The position numbers and the translations under genes were made by a program. Shown here piece after piece: positions 58,810 to 64,000 of a DNA stretch of 64,000 nucleotides. The DNA comes from Streptomyces sp. ISL-43 (lineage in GTDB: Bacteria > Actinomycetota > Actinomycetes > Streptomycetales > Streptomycetaceae). How positions within the stretch are numbered: the stretch's first letter is position 1; each line of letters starts with the position of its first letter. The stretch lies in contig NZ_JAGGOT010000031.1 in NCBI RefSeq assembly GCF_018614195.1, forward strand, positions 1 through 64,000. The letters are read 5' to 3'. The notes under the pieces are model-generated. The model was not told where the DNA came from. It ran no database searches and saw only the letters and a program-made list of their open reading frames with translations.

Positions 58810-59523
58810 TCAGCCCGTGTGGACCCAGACGAGGAGCGGGCCGATGGCGGTGAAGCCGTGGCGCAGCGCCGTGTCGAGGTCGTCGCCGGACTCGTAGCCG
58901 ACGACCGCCAGGCCGGGCCAGATCGAGGCGATCAGGGTCAGCGCGCCCGCCCAGGCCTCGTCGTCCGCGGTCCCGTCGGCGCAGAACACGTTCGATACTC
59001 CGACGACCTCCCCGGTGCGGTTGGCGGCGGCCCCGGCGACGATCCGCCCCTCGGCGTCCCGGCCCGCGAGGAAGGCGATCTCCCCGTCGTGTCCGGTGAG
59101 CAGCCCCGGGTGGAACAGGCCGGTGCTCTCCTCGCCGTCCCAGGCCGTCTCCCAGGACTCCAGCTCGGCGGGGCCGGCGACCCGGCTCCACTCCAGGGCC
59201 GGGGCGGCGCCGGGAGCGCCCGCCGGGCGGTGGATCCACTGGGCGCCGAAGAGGACCTCGAAACCGGCCGGGGCCAGGTCGAGCGCGGCGAAGCTGTCCT
59301 TGACCGAGGCGCGCGGCGCGGCGGTGTCGATGCCGGCGACGAGCGCGGCCGCGTCGGTGTCCCTGGTGAGGGTCACGGCGTCCGGGTAGTAGAGCGGGGT
59401 CGGGCGCGGACTGATCCAGGCCTCGGCGGTGAACGCACCGTCGCGGCAGACGGCGGCGCACCAGGCGGCGTTGTTGTGGGCGGCCGCGAGGAGGAGCTCT
59501 TCAGTGTTCGGGGTGATGATCAC
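58810..59523 (-). CDS. GNAT-like acetyltransferase-type protein
   Basis: A 237-aa protein whose C-terminal half reads as a GNAT fold: GEIAFLAGRDAEGRIVAGAAANRTGEVVGVSNVFC then WAGALTLIASIWPGLAVVGYESGDDLDTALRHGFTAIGPLLVWV (cores RIVAGAAANRTGEVVGVSN and GFTAIGPLLVWV). The R/Q-x-x-G-x-G/A acetyl-CoA loop is weak, so binding is uncertain. The N-terminal half (ITPNTEELLLAAAHNNAAWCAAV) is a partner domain seen in fused GNAT-like proteins. GTG 59523 was chosen; a CAGGAT -10 sits 6 bases upstream (leaderless layout). Confidence 0.72.
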   Translation of the reverse strand: MIITPNTEELLLAAAHNNAAWCAAVCRDGAFTAEAWISPRPTPLYYPDAVTLTRDTDAAALVAGIDTAAPRASVKDSFAALDLAPAGFEVLFGAQWIHRPAGAPGAAPALEWSRVAGPAELESWETAWDGEESTGLFHPGLLTGHDGEIAFLAGRDAEGRIVAGAAANRTGEVVGVSNVFCADGTADDEAWAGALTLIASIWPGLAVVGYESGDDLDTALRHGFTAIGPLLVWVHTG

Positions 59524-59865
59524 ACCGGGATCCTGCCATAGGCCCTGGCCTGGAACGATGAGACTTTTTCCGTACCTGGCGCAGGGGGTGGGCCGGACCG
59601 CGCGGGCGTGCGGCCTGCTCGGGGAGGCGTTCGATCCGGTCATCGGCCGCGCCTTCGCGAAGGAGGGCCCGGATCCGCCCGGGCACAGGCCGGTGCCCAG
59701 CCCGGGAACGCCGGCACGATCGCCCTCCCGCGCGGCCGGGGCTTCCGGCCGGAAGGGTCCTCGCCGGGTCGCCCCACGTCGGCGGCGCCCGGCCGGGCCG
59801 CGAACGCCGGGCGATCACGGCCGAAATGCCTCGTCCACGGGCCCGGCATCGCACAGGATGAGTGC
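59524..59865. promoter_or_regulatory. 342-base divergent region with paired leaderless promoters
   Basis: CAGGAT occurs 6 bases from each divergent start (59530-59535 complement for the GNAT-like gene, 59854-59859 for the arginase-fold gene). A plus-strand frame from ATG 59560 (MRLFPYLAQGVGRTARACGLL) is open but has no stop before the arginase-fold gene and no ribosome site, so I do not call it. Confidence 0.45.
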
Positions 59866-60765
59866 ATGCGAACCCTCGTGCTCCTCGACGCGCCGTCCAA
59901 CCTCGGGCTCCGGCCGCCCGCGCCGGGCACCGTACCCGGCGTCTACAAACTGGCCGGGGCCCTGCGCGAGCAGGGCCTGCTGGCCCGGCTCGGCGCGCGC
60001 GAGGGCGGTGTCGTCGTCCCGCCGCGCTACGACCGGGGCGGCTGGAAGGAGGGCGACGGCGTGTTCCACGCCGGGCAGCTCGCCGCGTACACCGTCGCCC
60101 TCGCCGACCGGATCGAGGGCCACCTGCGGGCCGGGGAGTTCCCCGTCGTGCTCGGCGGCGACTGCTCCATCCAGCTCGGCGCCTCGCTCGCCATGCGCCG
60201 GCTCGGGCGGTACGGGATCGCCGCGATCGACGGCTCCGCCGATTTCCGCCACCCCGGCAACGAGGCCGTCAACGGGCCCGTCGGCGCGGCGGGCGGCGAG
60301 GAGCTGGCCCTGGCCACCGGGCGGGGCCAGGCCGGCCTCGCCGACCTGGAGGGCCTCGGGCCGTACCTGCGCGACGAGGACGTACGGCTCTTCGGGCTGC
60401 GCGACGGGGACCCGGACCTCCCCGAGCTGCGCGCCGCCGGGATCTTCGCCGCCACGGTCGGGGCGATCCGGGACCGGGGCGCGGGTCCCGTGGCCCGGAC
60501 CGCCCTGACGGGGCTGCAGCCCCCGGCCACCGCCGGGTTCTGGGTCCACCTGGACGCCGACGTACTGGACCCGGCGGTGATGCCGGCCGTCGACAGCCCC
60601 GACCCCGGCGGGCTGATCCCCGACGAACTCGCCGAACTGCTCGGGGTGTTGATCAGCTCCCCGCGCTGCGTCGGACTCAACGTCACCATCTACGACCCGG
60701 ACCTGGACCCGGACGGCCGCGCCGGGGCGCTGCTCGCGGACCTGGTCGCGGGGGCGTTCGCGTAG
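59866..60765 (+). CDS. Arginase/ureohydrolase-fold protein with altered metal ligands
   Basis: A 299-aa arginase-family protein: VVLGGDCSIQLG (residues 95-106), AAIDGSADFRHPGNEAVNG and WVHLDADVLDPAVMPAVDSPDPGGL (core HLDADVLDP). In active enzymes the two manganese ions use GGDH, DxHxD and DxDxxDP. Here the first His is Cys100 and the second is Ser124, while Asp122, Asp126, Asp230 and Asp232 remain. Two His ligands are therefore missing. It may bind one metal, use another, or have a non-catalytic or different role. Leaderless start at ATG 59866. No arginine or agmatine genes are adjacent. Confidence 0.88.
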   Translation: MRTLVLLDAPSNLGLRPPAPGTVPGVYKLAGALREQGLLARLGAREGGVVVPPRYDRGGWKEGDGVFHAGQLAAYTVALADRIEGHLRAGEFPVVLGGDCSIQLGASLAMRRLGRYGIAAIDGSADFRHPGNEAVNGPVGAAGGEELALATGRGQAGLADLEGLGPYLRDEDVRLFGLRDGDPDLPELRAAGIFAATVGAIRDRGAGPVARTALTGLQPPATAGFWVHLDADVLDPAVMPAVDSPDPGGLIPDELAELLGVLISSPRCVGLNVTIYDPDLDPDGRAGALLADLVAGAFA

Positions 60766-60815
60766 GCCCTGGGCAGGGTGCGCGTCGCGCTGAGGGGGCC
60801 GGGGCCGCCCACCGC

Positions 60816-60859
60816 GACGAGCACCCGGCCCGGATCCCCGACGAGCACCCGGCCCGGAT
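60816..60859. repeat. 24-bp tandem duplication
   Basis: An identical 20-base run starts at 60816 and again at 60840, a 24-bp period, in the short gap between the arginase-fold gene and the DUF664 remnant. Confidence 0.85.
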
Positions 60860-60870
60860 ACCGGCTCCGG

Positions 60871-61110
60871 TCAGACCCCGGTCACGCCGTCGATGCGCTC
60901 GCGCAGCAGGTCCGCGTGGCCGTTGTGCCGCGCGTACTCCTCGATCATGTGGATCAGCACCAGGCCCGAGCACTTGAGTTCCAGCGTCGCGCGCTGCGCG
61001 CCCAGCATTCCGGCGAGCATCCGCCGTTCGTCACCGGTCGCGGGCATCGCGAACCGGTCCTCGGATCCGGCTGCGTCGAAGACCCCGGCTCTTCTGCTGC
61101 GACTGCTCAT
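60871..61110 (-). pseudogene. DUF664/DinB-family remnant with a large in-frame internal deletion
   Basis: A 79-aa frame that reads like both ends of a DUF664 (DinB-fold) protein joined together. Residues 24-50 give PATGDERRMLAGMLGAQRATLELKCSGL, the usual helix-1 region (core RATLELKCSGL). The next residues jump to VLIHMIEEYARHNGHADLLRERIDG, the usual C-terminal helix (core HMIEEYARHNGHADLLRE). Normal members are about 165-180 aa, so roughly 90 residues from the middle, including metal-binding His positions, are gone. The frame is intact, so it may still be translated, but it should not fold as a four-helix DinB. ATG 61110 has no strong ribosome site. Confidence 0.72.
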
Positions 61111-61222
61111 GCACCCATTTTCAATCAACGACCCGTGCCCCGGCGGGCTTTGCGTAATCCTGACCGGTGGTGATCCGCCGAATCCCTGTGCACCGGCCGC
61201 CGTGGCGTGTTCCATTTCCCTC

Positions 61223-63193
61223 ATGGCCACCACCGTCCGCCGCTCCGTACTGACCCTTCCCGCAGCCCCGTCGGGTCCCGAGAACCCACTGCCCGCCCTC
61301 CGCGCTCCCGACGGGGTGCACGCGCTGGACGAGCGCTCGCGCGAGGGCCTGCCGCGCGACATGGCACGCCAGATCGGCTACAAGCCGCTGCGCTCGCTGC
61401 TGCCCGTCCGGATCCTGGACGGGTACCGGCGGCAGCGGGCCGAGCAGGACATCGAGACGATCGTCATCGAGAACGCGCATCTGCGCGTCACCGTCCTGCC
61501 CGGTCTCGGCGGCCGGATCCATTCGCTCGTCCACCTCCCCACGGGACGCGAACTGCTCTACCGCAACCCGGTGTTGCAGCCCGCCAACTTCGCGCTCAAC
61601 GGCGCCTGGTTCTCCGGCGGCATCGAGTGGAACCTCGGCGCCACCGGCCACACCACCCTCTCCTGCGCCCCGCTGCACGCGGCCCTGGTCCCGGCGCCCG
61701 ACGGAGGCGTGATGGTGCGGCTGTGGGAGTGGGAGCGGCTGCGCGACCTGCCGTTCCAGGTGGACCTGTGGCTGCCGGAGGACTCGCCGTTCCTCTACGT
61801 GGGCGTCCGCGTGCGCAATCCGCACGAGCGGCCCGCGCCCGTGTACTGGTGGTCCAACATCGCCGTGCCCGAGGACGAGGGCACCCGGGTCCTGGCCCCG
61901 GCCGACGAGGCCTGGCACTTCGGGTACGAGCGCTCGCTGAGGCGGATCCCCGTACCGCGGTGGGAGGAGGCGGACCGCACGTACCCGCTGCGCAGCACCT
62001 ACCCGGCCGACTTCTTCTACGAGGTCGAAGCCGGGGCCCGGCCCTGGATCGCCTCACTCGACGCGGCCGGGCAGGGCCTCGTGCAGAGCTCGACGGCCCG
62101 GCTGCGCGGCCGCAAGCTCTTCGTCTGGGGCGGGGGCGAGGGCGGCCGGCGCTGGCAGGAGTGGCTGACCGAACCGGGCACGGGCGGGTACGCGGAGATC
62201 CAGGCCGGACTGGCCCGCACCCAGCTGGAGCACGTACGGCTGGAGGGCGGGGCGGAGTTCAGCTGGCTGGAGGCCTACGGGCCGCTGTCCGCGGACCCGG
62301 CCGCCGTGCACGGGGACGACTGGACCGCGGCGCGCGGCTCCGCCGAGGCGGCGCTGGAGGCCGCGCTGCCCCGGGCGGCCGTGGACGCGGCGTACGAGGC
62401 GTGGCGGACCCGCGCCGACACCGAGCCGGGGGAGCGGCTGGCGGCCGGCTCCGGCTGGGGCGCGCTGGAGGTGCTGTGCGGGGGCCACAAGCTGCCCGGC
62501 ACCCCGTTCGCGGAGGACACGCTCGGCGAGGCCCAGGCGCCGTGGCTGGAGCTGTGGCGCACCGGGGTCTTCCCCGCCCCGCGCAAGGTGGCACCGCCCG
62601 GCCCGAGCCTGGTCGCCCCGCACTGGCGGGACATGCTGGAGACGGCCCGGGCGGACCCGCTGACCGAGTACCACCTCGGGGTGGCGCAGTGGCATGCCGG
62701 GGACATCGCGCAGGCGGTACGCAGCTGGGAGCGCGGGCTGGCGCTGGCCCCTTCGCGGTGGCCGCTGCTCAGGTGCCTCGCGGTGGCGGACGACCTGGCC
62801 GGGGACCCGGCGCGTGCGGCCCGCTGGTATGCCGAGGCCTTCGAGGACCTGACCCAGGAGAGCCGGGGCGGCGCGGGCTGGCTGGCCGCCGAATCGGCGC
62901 TGGGCCGCGAGGCGTTGGAGTCCCTGCTGTCGGCGGGACTGCTGCCGCGGGCCCGCGCGGTGTGGGACCGGCTGCGGCCCGCCCTGCGCGACGAGGGCCG
63001 CTTCCGGCTGGCCGCGGCCCGCCTGCTGGCGGCGGAGGGACATGTGGGCGCGGCCCGCCGGGTCTTCGAGGAGGGCTTCGAACTGCCCGACCTCCGCGAG
63101 GGGGAGGAGATCCTCGCGGAAGTCTGGGCCACCCTCACGGACCGCCCGCTGCCGGCCCCGTACAACTTCCGGATGCGCCCGCCGGGGGACTGA
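61223..63193 (+). CDS. DUF5107 (aldose-epimerase-like) and TPR domain protein
   Basis: A 656-aa protein. Residues about 55-350 match DUF5107, a galactose-mutarotase-like beta-sandwich: IVIENAHLRVTVLPGLGGRIHSLVHLPTGRELLYRNPV (core LRVTVLPGLGGRIHSL), FSGGIEWNLGATGHT, YWWSNIAVPEDEGTRVL and KLFVWGGGEGGRRWQEWL. The C-terminal part (about 460-650) is TPR-like (TEYHLGVAQWHAGDIAQAVRSWERGLAL). Relatives are linked to oligosaccharide handling, but no substrate is proven. ATG 61223 (MATTVRRSVLTLP) was chosen because the upstream open frame crosses the DUF664 remnant. There is no signal peptide. Confidence 0.88.
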   Translation: MATTVRRSVLTLPAAPSGPENPLPALRAPDGVHALDERSREGLPRDMARQIGYKPLRSLLPVRILDGYRRQRAEQDIETIVIENAHLRVTVLPGLGGRIHSLVHLPTGRELLYRNPVLQPANFALNGAWFSGGIEWNLGATGHTTLSCAPLHAALVPAPDGGVMVRLWEWERLRDLPFQVDLWLPEDSPFLYVGVRVRNPHERPAPVYWWSNIAVPEDEGTRVLAPADEAWHFGYERSLRRIPVPRWEEADRTYPLRSTYPADFFYEVEAGARPWIASLDAAGQGLVQSSTARLRGRKLFVWGGGEGGRRWQEWLTEPGTGGYAEIQAGLARTQLEHVRLEGGAEFSWLEAYGPLSADPAAVHGDDWTAARGSAEAALEAALPRAAVDAAYEAWRTRADTEPGERLAAGSGWGALEVLCGGHKLPGTPFAEDTLGEAQAPWLELWRTGVFPAPRKVAPPGPSLVAPHWRDMLETARADPLTEYHLGVAQWHAGDIAQAVRSWERGLALAPSRWPLLRCLAVADDLAGDPARAARWYAEAFEDLTQESRGGAGWLAAESALGREALESLLSAGLLPRARAVWDRLRPALRDEGRFRLAAARLLAAEGHVGAARRVFEEGFELPDLREGEEILAEVWATLTDRPLPAPYNFRMRPPGD

Positions 63194-63206
63194 CTCCTGG
63201 GATCCG

Positions 63207-63224
63207 GCCGTCCGGTCGGACGGC
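63207..63224. terminator. Short hairpin between convergent genes
   Basis: A 7-bp stem GCCGTCC/GGACGGC with a 4-base loop lies between the DUF5107 gene end and the end of the small secreted protein gene. Confidence 0.55.
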
Positions 63225-63240
63225 GGCCCGGGCTGTCCGG

Positions 63241-63660
63241 CTAGAGCTTCGCGATGTCCTTGTGGGCCAGTTCGGAGCTGTGGTAGACGGCCAAGCGCAC
63301 CTTGAGCTGGTAGCCCTTCGGCGCCTTGATGATCACGTTGGGCGTCTCCAGCAGATCGCCACCGTTACACGGCGGCTCGGAGTTGAGGCTGGCCCAGCCG
63401 TCCACCTCGTCATGCGGGTCGTTCCACTCCACCCACACGCAATCACGCTCGCCGGCGTGGGCCTCCACGGAGAGGATCTCGACCGAGTTCACCGCGCCGT
63501 CGACGCGCTCGTAGGTCACCGTCGCGGAACTGTGGTGGAGGCCGGCGCCGGCCTCCAGGTTGACCTTGCTGGCCGAGGTGGTGGCGGCGGCTGGAGCCGC
63601 TGCTCCCGCAATCGTCGCGGCCACCACCGCGACGGTGGCAGACAGTGCAGATATGCGCAT
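63241..63660 (-). CDS. Small secreted protein of unknown function
   Basis: A 139-aa exported protein. The signal peptide is RISALSATVAVVAATIAGAAAPAAA with an AxA cleavage site near residues 24-26. The mature part is a predicted beta-sandwich: HHSSATVTYERVDGAVNSVEILSVEAHAG, DCVWVEWNDPHDEVDGWASLNSEPPCNGG with two Cys likely to pair, and VIIKAPKGYQLKVRLAVYHSSE. GGAGACGG precedes ATG 63660. I do not recognise the family. It is monocistronic. Confidence 0.78.
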   Translation of the reverse strand: MRISALSATVAVVAATIAGAAAPAAATTSASKVNLEAGAGLHHSSATVTYERVDGAVNSVEILSVEAHAGERDCVWVEWNDPHDEVDGWASLNSEPPCNGGDLLETPNVIIKAPKGYQLKVRLAVYHSSELAHKDIAKL

Positions 63661-63796
63661 GATCCGTCTCCACGAAGCTAGTTGAGGAAATCGAACCCTA
63701 TCCCGTGTGGGGACTCGCGCTCCGACGATCCGTCGATCGGGGGCTGGGACCGGCCATGATCCAAGAGGCCGTTTCCAGGCCGTTTCCAGGCCGTTC

Positions 63797-64000
63797 CTAG
63801 GCCGTCGGGGCGGGGACGAGGCCGTCGGCGATGAGGCCGGCGAGGACCGCCTCGCCGACGGCCAGGACCGCCGTCTGGGGGCGGATCATCACGGTGATCT
63901 CGCCGATCAGGCCCCCGGGCGCGAGGTGCAGCATGTCGATGCCGTGCACCTGCCTGCCGTTCACGGTTGTCCGGAAGGGCAGCACGGTCGCCGGGCCCTC
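63797..64000 (-). CDS. SnoaL-like/NTF2-fold protein (C-terminal end only)
   Basis: The last 67 codons of a gene that begins outside the window: ATVLPFRTTVNGRQVHGIDMLHLAPGGLIGEITVMIRPQTAVLAVGEAVLAGL in sense, with cores GRQVHGIDMLHL and LIGEITVMIRP. The strand G-x-D-x-L-H-L followed by IGEITVMIRPxxA is the closing half of NTF2-like (SnoaL-type) domains. These are ligand-pocket proteins or isomerases; the substrate is unknown. Confidence 0.75.
   Translation of the reverse strand, partial: EGPATVLPFRTTVNGRQVHGIDMLHLAPGGLIGEITVMIRPQTAVLAVGEAVLAGLIADGLVPAPTA

Noticed and set aside
59560..59865. Plus-strand frame starting MRLFPYLAQGVGRTARACGLL
   Set aside because: It has no Shine-Dalgarno and no stop before the arginase-fold gene, and its composition turns Arg/Pro-rich; I could not support it as a gene.
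1..64000. CRISPR arrays, tRNA or rRNA genes, insertion sequences and attachment sites
   Set aside because: I looked for regularly spaced repeats, tRNA cloverleaf features, transposase motifs and flanking inverted repeats and found none that hold up by eye.

Overview
The window is about 64 kb of very high-GC DNA, with strong third-position G/C bias, GTG/TTG starts, leaderless promoters, rare TTA codons and ethylmalonyl-CoA pathway genes beside pssA/psd. All of this points to a Streptomyces (or very close actinobacterial) chromosome. No tRNA, rRNA, IS element or CRISPR array was seen.

Region 1 (1-1034): the start of a GlxA-type AraC regulator diverging from an isochorismatase-fold hydrolase across a G-run-rich gap.

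Region 2 (about 1.2-28.1 kb): a complete contractile injection system (CIS) locus of the Streptomyces cytoplasmic type. From left to right it holds a large LuxR regulator with an in-frame TTA codon, a membrane-anchored Ig-like protein, a response-regulator-like LuxR protein, an operon of a secreted beta-propeller/Ig-repeat protein with the cap (DUF4255) and AAA+ ATPase genes, and then the structural operon. The structural operon runs: sheath, inner tube, an assembly-type protein, a 51-aa protein, a long disordered protein with 16 (V/A/L)QR motifs, tube initiator, LysM baseplate hub, VgrG-like spike, PAAR tip, gp25, gp6/J-like wedge and P2-I-like protein. It ends with a NTPase-SARP/BTAD regulator and, convergent to it, a membrane protein with two zinc ribbons inside and a discoidin-like domain outside. 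That last protein is a candidate for linking a cytoplasmic CIS to the envelope.

Region 3 (28.2-38.1 kb): glycerate kinase, a BCCT transporter, a polyprenyl-phosphate-type GT2 plus polytopic GT-C-like pair (the latter with a TTA codon), a Nudix hydrolase, an unknown protein, and an Ogt/AdaA-AlkA alkylation-repair pair.

Region 4 (38.3-49.5 kb): pssA-psd (phosphatidylethanolamine synthesis) and the ccr-meaA-mcl-like-mch-like-acd operon (ethylmalonyl-CoA pathway), preceded by a promoter with two operator-like palindromes. A TetR regulator and a fused tandem 3-hydroxyacyl-CoA dehydrogenase follow.

Region 5 (49.8-64 kb): a HEAT-repeat protein (TTA codon), a RidA-like protein lacking the usual Arg, a secreted tripeptidyl-aminopeptidase-type hydrolase, a radical-SAM gene with a LexA-type SOS box, an SRPBCC protein, a translationally coupled M55-M20-S9 peptidase operon, a GNAT-like protein, an arginase-fold protein with altered metal ligands, a DUF664/DinB remnant with an internal deletion, a DUF5107-TPR protein, a small secreted protein and the end of a SnoaL-like protein.

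All family assignments come from reading motifs and gene order; no database search was possible.
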